The notes beneath the pieces were generated by a model. The model was not told the origin of the DNA. It saw only the letters and a program-made list of their open reading frames with translations, and did no database searches. The translations under genes and the position numbers were made by a program. Positions 52,881 to 62,464 of a stretch of DNA of 64,000 bases are shown here, one piece after another. Source of the DNA: a virus; the IMG/VR virus record IMGVR_UViG_3300008116_000173, positions 1 through 64,000 of that record; one strand, 5' to 3'. The stretch's first letter is position 1. Each line of letters begins with the position of its first letter.

Positions 52881-54896
52881 ATGTCATCTAATACACAATA
52901 TGTACCACAGGTAGATAAGTTTGAGAATACCGATGAGTTTAGACAGTTAGCAATACTGTTTGAACAAAAAGGGTATTATACAGATTTACCTAAAGGTACT
53001 CCTCAGTATAAAGAGTTTTGGGTAGAAGAAGATAGGAAATGTAGGTTTGGTGTAACTAATTCAAAAGGGATTAGTATAACAGGTATACATTATTTTTACT
53101 TGAATTATATTCAGATTAAAGCTGAAGATGAATCTACAGGTAGGAAGAAGATGAAGTTCCCAAGATTTTTGGATATTGATTATGATTATTTTCATTTAGT
53201 TGAAGCGTGCAGAAGATTAAAAAAAGGTCTTATATTTTCTAAACCACGACGTACTGGGTTTAGTTATAAGAATGCTGCATTAATGACACATGAATATAAT
53301 TTTTATAGAGATTCTAAATGTGTTATAGGTGCTTATTTAGAACGTTTGTCTACAAACACAATGAACATGGTTTTAGACAATATGAACTTTTTAAATGCCA
53401 ACACAGAATGGCGTAAACAACGTAATCCTGATACAAAGGATTTTGTTAAGTCCAGGTTTGAAGCATCTGTAGATGGTGTTAAAGTGTGGCGTGGTTACAT
53501 GTCTGAAGTAACCAAGTTAACATTTAAAGATAACCCATTTGCATCTGTTGGTTTGAGTGCTAGTGTATTTATATTTGAAGAAGCTGGTACTTTGGTAAAC
53601 CTAAAAGAATCTTATAATATGTCAGAGCCGTGCTGGAAAGATGGTGAGAATATGATAGGTGTACCTATTGTATTTGGTACTGGTGGTGATATGGAAGGTG
53701 GTACAGCAGACTTTGCATACATGTTTAATAACCCAAAACAATATAACTTGTTAGAGTTTACAAATGTGTGGGAAGATGGTAAATCACATACTAGTTGTGG
53801 TTGGTTTATACCAGCTACACGTGGTAGGTTAGGTTTATACAAAAATAAACGCATGGTAGATGTGGATGGTAATTCTGATCAGGAATTAGCATTAGAATCA
53901 ATTATGAGTTTACGTGAAGCTAAAAGATCAGGGCATGATAATAAGGCTTTACAAGATGCTATAACACAGTATCCATTAACACCTAGTGAATCTTTTTTAA
54001 GGAACGCAGGCACAGTATTTTCAAGTATGGAGATGAATGAATGGTTAGCTAAACTTGAAACTACACCTTCTTTAAGGGATGATAAAAAGAAAGTTGAATT
54101 ATACTTTGATACAAATAACAAGCTTAAAGCTAAAATAAACCCAGATCTGCAGGATATTATAAATTATCCTTTGCAGAAGTCAGATAACAAAGAGGGTTGT
54201 GTTGTATTGTATGAGGATCCTGTAGATAACCCACCATTTGGGTTGTATATTGCAGGGTGTGACCCATATGATCAAGATAAAGCACAACACAGTGAATCAT
54301 TAGGTTCATTCTTTGTGTACAAAAGGTTTATGACTAATGCTCATACCTACGATCATATTGTAGCTGAGTATACAGGTAGACCTGAAAGAGCTGATGATTT
54401 TTATGAAACATGCAGACGTTTATGCATATATTACAATGCTAAGTGTTTGTATGAAAACCAGCTTAAAGGTTTAAAAGGTTATTTTGAAATGAAGAACAGC
54501 CTGCATTATTTGTGTGAACAACCACAGATAATTAAGGATATTGTTACTAATTCAAAAGTGAGCAGGGGATATGGTATTCATATGGCTATACAAATTAAAG
54601 ATCAATGTGAATTGTATTTAAAACAATGGTTATATGAAGAACGTGAGGATATAGATGGAAAAAAAATATTAAATTTACATACTATAAAATCTATACCACT
54701 GCTTAAAGAATTAATTACATATGACAGACAAGCTAACACGGATAGAGTTATAGCTTTTATGTTATGTATATTACAATCCAAAGAATTACATAAAATTCAT
54801 TTGGAAGAAACACAACCTAAAACTATTTTAGAAATGGACCCTTTCTTTTCAAAGCGTTTGTTTCAAAAAAATACATACAATAAAATTAAATACTAA
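52881..54896 (+). CDS. terL: Terminase large subunit
   Basis: A 671-aa packaging ATPase/nuclease. GIHYFYLNY precedes a Walker A-like KPRRTGFSYK (121-130), Walker B is VFIFEEAG (229-236), and the C-terminal nuclease starts at YIAGCDPYDQDK with metal-ligand aspartates and a later VAEYTGRPE strand. The layout matches crAss-like TerL, which cuts concatemeric DNA and drives it through the portal. The upstream small genes and downstream portal gene complete the packaging unit. Confidence 0.93.
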   Translation: MSSNTQYVPQVDKFENTDEFRQLAILFEQKGYYTDLPKGTPQYKEFWVEEDRKCRFGVTNSKGISITGIHYFYLNYIQIKAEDESTGRKKMKFPRFLDIDYDYFHLVEACRRLKKGLIFSKPRRTGFSYKNAALMTHEYNFYRDSKCVIGAYLERLSTNTMNMVLDNMNFLNANTEWRKQRNPDTKDFVKSRFEASVDGVKVWRGYMSEVTKLTFKDNPFASVGLSASVFIFEEAGTLVNLKESYNMSEPCWKDGENMIGVPIVFGTGGDMEGGTADFAYMFNNPKQYNLLEFTNVWEDGKSHTSCGWFIPATRGRLGLYKNKRMVDVDGNSDQELALESIMSLREAKRSGHDNKALQDAITQYPLTPSESFLRNAGTVFSSMEMNEWLAKLETTPSLRDDKKKVELYFDTNNKLKAKINPDLQDIINYPLQKSDNKEGCVVLYEDPVDNPPFGLYIAGCDPYDQDKAQHSESLGSFFVYKRFMTNAHTYDHIVAEYTGRPERADDFYETCRRLCIYYNAKCLYENQLKGLKGYFEMKNSLHYLCEQPQIIKDIVTNSKVSRGYGIHMAIQIKDQCELYLKQWLYEEREDIDGKKILNLHTIKSIPLLKELITYDRQANTDRVIAFMLCILQSKELHKIHLEETQPKTILEMDPFFSKRLFQKNTYNKIKY

Positions 54897-54913
54897 CTTA
54901 ATAATAAAGAAAA

Positions 54914-57442
54914 GTGGCTTTACCTATACAAAAGTTACCTTTTAAGAAAAAGGATGATGATTGGAAAAAAGATACTATGGACTACTTTGAACGTATGTCA
55001 TACAGTTCTGTAGCATCTAACCGTACAACCAATTATAATAAAAAAATTAACTATGACCTGTTTAATGGTCGTTTTAACAAAGCTGACTTAGAATATGTTT
55101 GTAATCCTTTAGGGCTTACAGAAAATGAATTCCCAGCTACACTGCAGCATTATGATATTGCATCTCCTTCTCTTAACCTTCTTATAGGTGAAGAAACTAA
55201 AAGGGGTGATAATTTTATAGTAGTTTCAGAAAGTTTAAGCGATATTAATCGTAAACAAGAACAGTTAAAAAATACTATAGTAGCTGCATTACAGCAGAAA
55301 CTAATGGGTGAGATTGATCCAAGTACTATTGATCCTAACAATCCTCCACCCACCCCAGAACAAATTGTTAAATACCAAAAGCATAACATTACAGATCTTA
55401 TAGAGTCACAAGCTAATAAGATACTTAAGTTTTTACGTAAGAATTTAAATACCAAAGAGATATTTAAAAAGGGATGGAAAGATGCTTTAATAGCTGGTGA
55501 AGAAATTTACTGGACAGGTATATCTAATGATGATGTTACACTAAGACGTTGTAACCCATTAAACGTTACTGTAATACTTGATGGTGATACAGATTATGTA
55601 GATGATGCTTTAGCTGTAGTAGAAGTACGTATGTTAGCTCCTGCTAGTATTATTGATGAGTTTGGTAGTGATTTAACACCTGAACAAGTTGAGAAGATTG
55701 AAGCATTATCTAAACGTTTTACATCAGGTTATAACTTAGTTAATAACAGTCCTACATTTACATTAGATAAAACAGCTGGTGTAGTTGATACAGGTTTATC
55801 AAACTTCTCAACAATTAACACTACTGCAGGTGCATTTAATTCTGAATTACTACGTGTAGTACGTGTAGAATGGAAATCATTTAAAAAGCTTTACCATTTG
55901 ACATATTTAGATATGGAAACAGGGTTACCTGTTGAACAAATTGTAGATGAATCTTTTGATATTAAAGTATTTAAAGGTTTTAATGATACTGCTAAGGTTG
56001 AAGAGTTTTGGATTAATGAAGCATGGGAGGGTATTAAGATTGGTGATAGTATTTATGTAAATGTACAACCTAAACCTAATCAACGTAGACGTATGGATAA
56101 CCCATACTATTGTAAATTAGGTTATACAGGTTTAATTTATAATGCTACTAACAGTGTATCAGTATCTCTGTTAGATCGTATTAAACCATATCAATATTTA
56201 TACAACATTATATCTTACAGGTTAGAATTAGCATTTGCTAGTGATCAAGGTAGGATATTCCTTATGGACTTAGCTCAAGTACCTAGGTCTGAAGGTATGG
56301 ATATTGAACGCTGGATGTATTATTTGAAAGCTATGAAGATAGCTTTTATTAACAGCTTTGAAGAAGGTAAAAAAGGTGTAGCTACTGGTAAGTTATCAAA
56401 CTTTAATCAGTTTCAATCTATTGATTTAAGTTTAGCTAATCAAATTAATCAGTATATACAAACTTTAGATTACATTAAATCTCAAGTAGCATTTATCAGT
56501 GGTGTATCACCACAACGTTTAGGTTCTATTAACACAAGTGAACTTGTAGGTAATGTAGAACGTTCAGTAAATCAATCTGCGTTGATTACAGAGTATTTAT
56601 TTGACTCTCATGATGAAGTTAAACGTAGGGTATATATGGCACTTGTAGAATGTGCTAAAATGGCTTATAGGGATGGTAAAAAAGTACAATTTGTACTTGA
56701 TGATATGGGTATAGAATTATTAGATGTACCTGAATTACAACTTGAAAATTCTGAATTTGGTGTTTATATTTCCAATGCTACAAAAGATCAAACAGTTGTT
56801 CAAACGCTTAAACAATTGGCTCAAGCAGCTATTCAGTCTGATAAAGCTGATTTGTCTACTATTATTGACACCATTGTTAATGACAATCCTAGGGACATCA
56901 TTAGGTTGTTACAGAATAATGAGCAGGCTAAACAACAGCGTGATGCACAATCTGCACAGCAACAACAACAAATGCAACAGCAACAGTTAGAAATGCAAAT
57001 GCAGATGAAGCAACAAGAGATGAATCTTAAACAATATGAAGTTGATAGTAATAATCAAACTAAGATTCAGGTTGCTGAGATAAATGCTATGCGTAGTATG
57101 ACAGGTCCTAGTGATGTTAATGAAAACAAAATACCTGATCCTATGGAAGTAGCTAATGCATCATTAAAAGAACGTGAGATAGCATCTAAATCATTTAGTG
57201 AGCAAGCTAAACTAATGCAGGATTCAAATAAACACAATAAACAAATGCAACTTAAAGAAAAAGAGATGCAGATGAAAAAAGATATTGAAGATAAAAAACT
57301 TGAAGCTATTAAAATACAAAATCAAAATCAAATTGAATTAGCTAATAAAAAAGCACAACTTGATAAAGAAATGGCTAATAAAAAACTTGAACTTGAAAAA
57401 TTAAAAATAAAAGCATCAAATAATAATAAAACTAAAAAATAA
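54914..57442 (+). CDS. Portal protein
   Basis: An 842-aa protein starting with GTG at 54914, 17 bp after terL. The order terminase-portal, the length, LLIGEETKRGDNF near residue 90 and the long mid-protein region match crAss-like portals, the dodecameric channel at the head vertex. The C-terminal 170 residues are a Gln/Lys/Met-rich coiled coil, probably the internal barrel. It is followed 5 bp later by the ferritin-like gene. Confidence 0.88.
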   Translation: MALPIQKLPFKKKDDDWKKDTMDYFERMSYSSVASNRTTNYNKKINYDLFNGRFNKADLEYVCNPLGLTENEFPATLQHYDIASPSLNLLIGEETKRGDNFIVVSESLSDINRKQEQLKNTIVAALQQKLMGEIDPSTIDPNNPPPTPEQIVKYQKHNITDLIESQANKILKFLRKNLNTKEIFKKGWKDALIAGEEIYWTGISNDDVTLRRCNPLNVTVILDGDTDYVDDALAVVEVRMLAPASIIDEFGSDLTPEQVEKIEALSKRFTSGYNLVNNSPTFTLDKTAGVVDTGLSNFSTINTTAGAFNSELLRVVRVEWKSFKKLYHLTYLDMETGLPVEQIVDESFDIKVFKGFNDTAKVEEFWINEAWEGIKIGDSIYVNVQPKPNQRRRMDNPYYCKLGYTGLIYNATNSVSVSLLDRIKPYQYLYNIISYRLELAFASDQGRIFLMDLAQVPRSEGMDIERWMYYLKAMKIAFINSFEEGKKGVATGKLSNFNQFQSIDLSLANQINQYIQTLDYIKSQVAFISGVSPQRLGSINTSELVGNVERSVNQSALITEYLFDSHDEVKRRVYMALVECAKMAYRDGKKVQFVLDDMGIELLDVPELQLENSEFGVYISNATKDQTVVQTLKQLAQAAIQSDKADLSTIIDTIVNDNPRDIIRLLQNNEQAKQQRDAQSAQQQQQMQQQQLEMQMQMKQQEMNLKQYEVDSNNQTKIQVAEINAMRSMTGPSDVNENKIPDPMEVANASLKEREIASKSFSEQAKLMQDSNKHNKQMQLKEKEMQMKKDIEDKKLEAIKIQNQNQIELANKKAQLDKEMANKKLELEKLKIKASNNNKTKK

Positions 57443-57447
57443 AAACA

Positions 57448-57981
57448 ATGGCTTTAGATATAAACAGTTTTAAAAAACAAAATACAGGTAAAAATCCTAT
57501 GATATCTGATGAGGTAATCAGTTATTTAAACATGCGTATTGAACAAGAAGAGTTATCTTCAAGGATGTATTTATCCATGAGTATGTGGTTAAATAACAAA
57601 GGTTATACTGGCGCAGCATCTTTATGGAAAAAATATTCACAAGAAGAATTAGCACATTCTGATTGGTCACGTGAATATTTATTAGCTATGGGTGTTCAAC
57701 CTGATACTCCTGCTTTAAAATCACCTTCACAAAATTATCAAGGTTTACCTCAAATTATTAAACTTTCATATGAACATGAAATAACTATTACTAAGCAATG
57801 TAAAGAATTAGCTAGTAACGCTATGAAAAAAGGTGATTTTATGTTATTTGAATTAGCTGGTAAATTTTTAAAAGAGCAAATTGAAGAACATGATAAGATG
57901 CAAAACTGGATGGATAAGTTAGATGCTTTTGGTACAGATCAAATTGCTCTGCGTCTTTTAGATAATGAAATGGCTGGATAA
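57448..57981 (+). CDS. Ferritin (non-haem, diiron)
   Basis: A 177-aa protein with a full bacterial ferritin core. Aligned by eye to E. coli FtnA, the ferroxidase ligands are E34 (EELSS), E67 and H70 (QEELAH), E111 (YEHEIT), and E143/Q144 with E147 (KEQIEEH), all kept. The spacing gives the four-helix bundle plus C-terminal helix E. Bacterial ferritins form 24-mers that oxidise and store iron. The gene sits in the head operon between portal and scaffold, 5 bp after portal, and has phage codon use. It might limit iron or oxidative damage in the infected cell, or join the virion; the sequence does not decide. Confidence 0.9.
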   Translation: MALDINSFKKQNTGKNPMISDEVISYLNMRIEQEELSSRMYLSMSMWLNNKGYTGAASLWKKYSQEELAHSDWSREYLLAMGVQPDTPALKSPSQNYQGLPQIIKLSYEHEITITKQCKELASNAMKKGDFMLFELAGKFLKEQIEEHDKMQNWMDKLDAFGTDQIALRLLDNEMAG

Positions 57982-57995
57982 TAATAAATAAAACA

Positions 57996-58406
57996 ATGAT
58001 TGATATAAACAAACCAATAGGACAACCAAAAGGTAAATCCTCAAGTAAAGCTGAAGAGTTTTTTGGTAAACTTTTCCAATTAAGAGATCAAATTCATCTC
58101 ACCCATCTCAAAGTATCAGGACCAGGATCATATGCTGCCCATAAGGCTTTAAATGAGTTTTATGATGGGTTATTGGATCATATTGATACTTTAATTGAAA
58201 GTTATCAAGGTAAATATGGTATTATTACTGTAAATATACCTGCTTCATCTGCAGTAGAACCTGAAATGGCACTTGAAATGTTAGCTAAATTAACTGATGA
58301 TGGTAATGCATACATTATGTTCAAAGAAACATGGATACAAAACCAAATTGATGAAATTAGTACGTTAACATACCAAACTTTATACAAACTGAAAAACCTG
58401 GCATAA
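57996..58406 (+). CDS. Dps/ferritin-fold-like protein (DUF5856-like)
   Basis: A 136-aa protein. HLTHLKVSGPGSYAAHKALN then FYDGLLDHIDTLIE parallels the Dps/ferritin-like pattern (HWxVxGxxFxxxHxxF, then YDxxxxxxDxxAE): H37, H49, D61, D64 and E68 are candidate ligands. A protein of this type is often found near crAss-like head genes. It is too short for a full four-helix bundle with helix 4 clear, so the iron-binding role is uncertain. It is the last gene before a hairpin and new promoter. Confidence 0.6.
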   Translation: MIDINKPIGQPKGKSSSKAEEFFGKLFQLRDQIHLTHLKVSGPGSYAAHKALNEFYDGLLDHIDTLIESYQGKYGIITVNIPASSAVEPEMALEMLAKLTDDGNAYIMFKETWIQNQIDEISTLTYQTLYKLKNLA

Positions 58407-58432
58407 TAAAACGCCATATGTTTTATTACGTA
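58407..58432 (+). terminator. Hairpin downstream of the Dps-like gene
   Basis: TAATAAAAC / GTTTTATTA pair over 9 bp with a 7-nt loop (GCCATAT) right after the Dps-like stop. The following sequence has only a short U-run (ATTTTAG), so this is at best a weak terminator or processing site before the scaffold promoter. Confidence 0.45.
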
Positions 58433-58443
58433 TTTTAGAAAGT

Positions 58444-58483
58444 TTTGTAAATTATATAACAAGAAGTATTATATTTAACATTA
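58444..58483 (+). promoter_or_regulatory. Promoter-like site before scaffold/capsid operon
   Basis: TTTG (58444-58447), 22-bp spacer, TATATTTA (58470-58477). The 15-mer TTATATTTAACATTA (58469-58483) is identical to 50726-50740. The start codon of the scaffold gene follows 7 bp later. Confidence 0.6.
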
Positions 58484-58490
58484 TAACAAC

Positions 58491-59696
58491 ATGGCAAAAA
58501 GTAAAAGTACAGAAGAAACAGCAGGAACAAGTCCTTTTGGAGGGTTTAAAATTCTACAAGGTGAATTTCCACCCCCACCTGCAACTGATGATATTCAGGA
58601 TGGTGATGATGTAGCATTAGTTGATAAAACTGATGATGCAGAAGAAGAACAAACTGATGATCAAAAGCAAAGGATGCTTGAAGCTGACAAGAAGCTAGAA
58701 AAAGTAGCTGAAAAAGCAGCTAAAAATTCTAAAAAAACTGAAGATGTTGCTCAAGATGAAACAGATGAAGAAGCTGAAGATGAAGTTGAAGATGATACTG
58801 ATACTGATAATCTGGCAGATGAGTCTGATGATGACAACACTGAGTCACCGCTCAAAGAATTTGCTAAATCTCTTTACAACAAAGGGGTTTTGGATTTTGA
58901 TGATAGTGATGAAGAGTTTGAAGACAGTGAAGAAGGTCTTGAAAAACTGGTTAACAAGACTGTAGAAAACAGGATTAATGATTGGGTATCCAATTTACCT
59001 GATGAATACAGTAAATTTTTAGAGTTTGTTCAAAATGGTGGTCAACCTAAAGATTTCCTTAATGTATATTACGGTAATCACTCTTGGGAAAACTACAAAG
59101 TAGAAAATGAAAGTCAACAAATAGTAGCTGTTGAAGAGTCCCTAAGACTTACAGGTGAAACTGAAGAAGATATTAGGGATATGGTTGAAGAATGGCGTGA
59201 TAATGGTACTTTAGAAAAACGTGCTAAATCAGCTTTAACTAAACTTCAACGTATAGAAGCAAGTCAAAAACAAGAACTTGTAGAAATACAAAAACAACAA
59301 GCTGCAAAACAAAAAGCTGCACAAAAACAATACTGGGATAATTTTAAAAACAGTTTGTTTGAACGTGAAGACATTAAAGGGTTTAAATTAACTCCTAAAA
59401 TGAAAGAACAGCTTTGGCATCATATGACTGCTATAGATAAGTCCACTGGTAAAACAGGTTATCAGATGGCAGTAGAGCAGGATAATGAAGCTTCACTGTT
59501 GTTTGCTTTACAATCAATGTTAGGTTTTGACATTAAGAAACTTGAAAAACAAGTTGAAAGTAAAGTAAGTAACAAATTCAGCAAAATGCTGAAAAATTAC
59601 AATAAATCATCTAAAGAGAAAATTTCTTCAGGTGGTACACAAGATTTTGGTGGTGGGAATAATCCATTCTCAGGCTTTAAATCTGTTAAACTTTGA
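58491..59696 (+). CDS. Probable capsid scaffolding protein
   Basis: A 401-aa protein immediately before the major capsid gene. The N-terminal 140 residues are extremely acidic (DDTDTDNLADESDDDN) and helix-forming, the middle is a coiled coil (KQELVEIQKQQAAKQKAAQKQ), and the C-terminus is basic (KNYNKSSKEK then GGGNNPFSGF), the usual order of capsid scaffolds whose C-terminus binds MCP. It has its own promoter-like site. No protease is fused. Confidence 0.8.
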   Translation: MAKSKSTEETAGTSPFGGFKILQGEFPPPPATDDIQDGDDVALVDKTDDAEEEQTDDQKQRMLEADKKLEKVAEKAAKNSKKTEDVAQDETDEEAEDEVEDDTDTDNLADESDDDNTESPLKEFAKSLYNKGVLDFDDSDEEFEDSEEGLEKLVNKTVENRINDWVSNLPDEYSKFLEFVQNGGQPKDFLNVYYGNHSWENYKVENESQQIVAVEESLRLTGETEEDIRDMVEEWRDNGTLEKRAKSALTKLQRIEASQKQELVEIQKQQAAKQKAAQKQYWDNFKNSLFEREDIKGFKLTPKMKEQLWHHMTAIDKSTGKTGYQMAVEQDNEASLLFALQSMLGFDIKKLEKQVESKVSNKFSKMLKNYNKSSKEKISSGGTQDFGGGNNPFSGFKSVKL

Positions 59697-59726
59697 TATC
59701 TATAAACAATATAAAAATAAAACAAA

Positions 59727-61187
59727 ATGCAATTATCTGATTTACAGATAAGTACTGGTAACTGGCACACTGGCCTAACCCAGGCAACTCACTTATCTAA
59801 CTTCTTTTTAACTGAGCCAGCATTGGCTTCTGAAGTAATCACTCGTGTATATAACAAGATGAATGGTTACAAAAATGCATTGTCATTCCTTACTTCTGGT
59901 ACTGGTCGTACTAAAGGTTTGGATAACATTGTATATCGTTGGCCTTTAATGGGAGATAGCCAAAAAGCTGTTCCTATTTCTGTTGCTCAATCTACCTATG
60001 GTGATGGTGGTTCTACACCTGGTATTGCTAACTCTACATTCCGTGTAGGTTTACCTGAAAAATGGTTTACTATTGGTGATGTATTGGTAGCTGATGACAA
60101 CCAATATTTATTCCGTGTAATGGAAGAGCCTTATCAAGATGGTGTTGATTATGTTTACACTTTGCAATTGATCACTAAAGATCCAGCTGCTTATGTACCT
60201 CAATCACTTCTTGGAATTGGTAAAGAATTATCTAAAGACTACAACGTAGTTGAACATGATCATTCTCGTACTTCTGGTGACACTACTTATGCAACTCCTT
60301 TCATGATGGAGAACTACATGACTACTTTCCGTAAAATGTATGCTGTATCTGGAGCTGCTCAAGCTAAAGTTCTTAAAATAGGATTAATGAACCCACAAGG
60401 TAAAGAAGTATCTTATACTTGGGTTAAATATGCTGAATGGGAATTTTGGGCACAATGGATGGATGAAATGGAAATTGCTTACATCTATGGTAAAGGTAAC
60501 GTGAATAAAAATGGTACTACTGCTATGAAAGGTGCTTCTGGTAACCCAGTTTATACTGGTGCTGGTTTAGAAGAGCAAATTGCTCCTGCTAACAAGCGTA
60601 AGTATACTACTCTTACTGAGCAAGTTCTTCGTGATTTCATGGATGATCTTTCTTATAACGGTACTGAAGATGGTCCACGTGAGTATGTTGCTCTTTGTGG
60701 TCGTCAGTTCATGAACCTTTTTGATCAAGCTATGAAAAAATCTGCTTCTAACTTTACTTTAGTTGACAGCAAATTCATCACTGGTTCTGGTCAAGAACTT
60801 ATCTTAGGTGGTCAGTTCAAAACTTATATCGGTTTGAATGGTGATAAAATTACTTTAAAAGAGTGTCCTCTTTATAATTCAGTTGTACGTAACCGTCAGC
60901 TTCACCCACAAACTGGTAAACCAGCTGAATCTTACAAAGCTACTTTCCTTAACTTCAAGATTAACTCTAACGGAGAATCTAACGTTATGAAAGTTTACCA
61001 TAATGGACGTGAAATGGCTTCTACTTACATTGAAGGATTATGTTCACCTTATGGTATGAAGAAAAATGGTACTTCTAGTTCACCTGTAGATGGATATGAA
61101 TTCCATGTATTAAGTGAGTGTGGTATCATGTTGAAAGATCCTACCGATGCAGGACAATTCATCCTGGATGTTGAATCTATCTCTTAA
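59727..61187 (+). CDS. Major capsid protein (HK97 fold)
   Basis: A 486-aa protein placed between scaffold and connector genes, of the right length for crAss-like MCP. Its codon use differs from neighbours: TTC, AAC, ATC and GAC are common, whereas most genes in the window prefer AT-ending codons. That pattern suggests translational selection for very high expression. A strong terminator follows immediately. It starts MQLSDLQISTGNWHTGL. The HK97 fold is inferred from context and family, not visible by motif. Confidence 0.9.
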   Translation: MQLSDLQISTGNWHTGLTQATHLSNFFLTEPALASEVITRVYNKMNGYKNALSFLTSGTGRTKGLDNIVYRWPLMGDSQKAVPISVAQSTYGDGGSTPGIANSTFRVGLPEKWFTIGDVLVADDNQYLFRVMEEPYQDGVDYVYTLQLITKDPAAYVPQSLLGIGKELSKDYNVVEHDHSRTSGDTTYATPFMMENYMTTFRKMYAVSGAAQAKVLKIGLMNPQGKEVSYTWVKYAEWEFWAQWMDEMEIAYIYGKGNVNKNGTTAMKGASGNPVYTGAGLEEQIAPANKRKYTTLTEQVLRDFMDDLSYNGTEDGPREYVALCGRQFMNLFDQAMKKSASNFTLVDSKFITGSGQELILGGQFKTYIGLNGDKITLKECPLYNSVVRNRQLHPQTGKPAESYKATFLNFKINSNGESNVMKVYHNGREMASTYIEGLCSPYGMKKNGTSSSPVDGYEFHVLSECGIMLKDPTDAGQFILDVESIS

Positions 61188-61204
61188 TTGTTATATAGGC
61201 TTTG

Positions 61205-61227
61205 AAGGGTGTGCCTTAAACACCCTT
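61205..61227 (+). terminator. Intrinsic terminator after the major capsid gene
   Basis: An 8-bp perfect stem, AAGGGTGT / ACACCCTT (61205-61212 with 61220-61227), with a 7-nt loop followed by TATTTTT. It would raise the MCP transcript dose relative to downstream genes. Confidence 0.8.
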
Positions 61228-61269
61228 TATTTTTAAAACAACAACAACAAAAACAACAAAAGTAAAAGT

Positions 61270-62070
61270 ATGAAATTTGAAGGACCTAAGTCTGTAAAGA
61301 TTAAAAAATGCCCAAAAGTAGGATATTTTGGTTTAGTATCTTACCCAAAATCAGTAACAACAATAGGTTGTCAACTTGGTTCAAAAGGTGGTTATAACAC
61401 TGGTTTAACTGAGGATGAAGAACGCTATTTTGAAAAAGCACTTGATTTACAACCCAACCAATTAAATAAACATAGCAAATGGTGGGGTGATGTTTTTAAT
61501 GTTGAATATGCTATACGCTTAAACAACACAAAAACCACTGAATTAATTATGGATAATCCAGTTAATCAGTTAAAATATAAAGTACTTTTATCCCACACAG
61601 ATGTTGCTAACTCTGAGTTGGAAAAAAATAAACCAGGTGTTCAGTTTTACATTGATGATGAAGAACTGAAAGCAAAAGAAGAACTTAAGACTCTTAACTT
61701 TGAACTTGAAGGTATGAAACTAATTATTGGTTTCACACCAGATGAAAAGAAAGGTGCTCTACGCTTATTTGGTAAGATTGGTTTAGATACCATGAGTGAA
61801 GATGTAGCTAGCAGTTACCTAATGCAAGAAATGAAAAGAGATCCTAAGAAATTCTTTGACATAGTCACTGATAAAGAAATGAAAACTAAAATGTTTATTT
61901 CTGAATTAAGTGAACGTAAGATTTTAACACGTACAGGTAATATGTTTAAATATGGTGATGATATCATAGCTAATAGTACATCTGAATGTGTTGAATACCT
62001 TAATGATCCTAAAAATCAATCTGTTAGATTGGCTTTAGAAACTAAATTAAAGAAACATAAAAAAGCGTAA
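61270..62070 (+). CDS. Virion-associated protein downstream of MCP
   Basis: A 266-aa protein, Lys-rich with a helical C-terminus. An extreme A/AC-rich leader (AACAACAACAAAAACAAC) precedes it, typical of Bacteroidota translation signals. The place directly after MCP in crAss-like phages is usually taken by head-vertex or connector proteins, so that is inferred. No motif recognised. Confidence 0.6.
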   Translation: MKFEGPKSVKIKKCPKVGYFGLVSYPKSVTTIGCQLGSKGGYNTGLTEDEERYFEKALDLQPNQLNKHSKWWGDVFNVEYAIRLNNTKTTELIMDNPVNQLKYKVLLSHTDVANSELEKNKPGVQFYIDDEELKAKEELKTLNFELEGMKLIIGFTPDEKKGALRLFGKIGLDTMSEDVASSYLMQEMKRDPKKFFDIVTDKEMKTKMFISELSERKILTRTGNMFKYGDDIIANSTSECVEYLNDPKNQSVRLALETKLKKHKKA

Positions 62071-62075
62071 TAACC

Positions 62076-62453
62076 TTGACAATAGCTGAAGCACATAGAG
62101 CATTTAGGTTTGGTCTTGATAAGATGGATGGTTTAAATTATCCAAACTTCTTACCTGAAGAAATTGATTTACTTTTAAATCAGGCACAAGAACGGATAAT
62201 TAAACAACGTTATGGTAAAAATAATATCAAACGTGCATCATTTGAAGAAGAACAAAAACGGACTGAAGATTTAAAAGAAATCATTCAAACCAGGATTGCT
62301 TTACCTCAAACTCCAGGTATTTATGGTAATTCAGCTAGTAATGCTACGTTTTTTGATTTAACTGATGATCATTGGTTTATTATTTGGGAAAAAGCAATTA
62401 TTAACTGTCCAAGTTGTAATGTAAATAACCAATTACCACCAAGAAATCCTTAA
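62076..62453 (+). CDS. Head-tail connector protein, N-terminal part
   Basis: A 125-aa product starting with TTG at 62076. FGLDKMDGLNYPNFLPEEID, LLNQAQERIIKQRYG and FEEEQKRTEDLKEI match the N-terminal half of a conserved connector/ring-type structural protein of crAss-like and related Bacteroidota phages, normally about 230-280 aa. It stops at HWFIIWEKAIINCPSC then a Pro-rich tail, where the family continues. The next gene supplies the rest. Confidence 0.65.
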   Translation: MTIAEAHRAFRFGLDKMDGLNYPNFLPEEIDLLLNQAQERIIKQRYGKNNIKRASFEEEQKRTEDLKEIIQTRIALPQTPGIYGNSASNATFFDLTDDHWFIIWEKAIINCPSCNVNNQLPPRNP

Positions 62454-62464
62454 ATTAAAATCAT

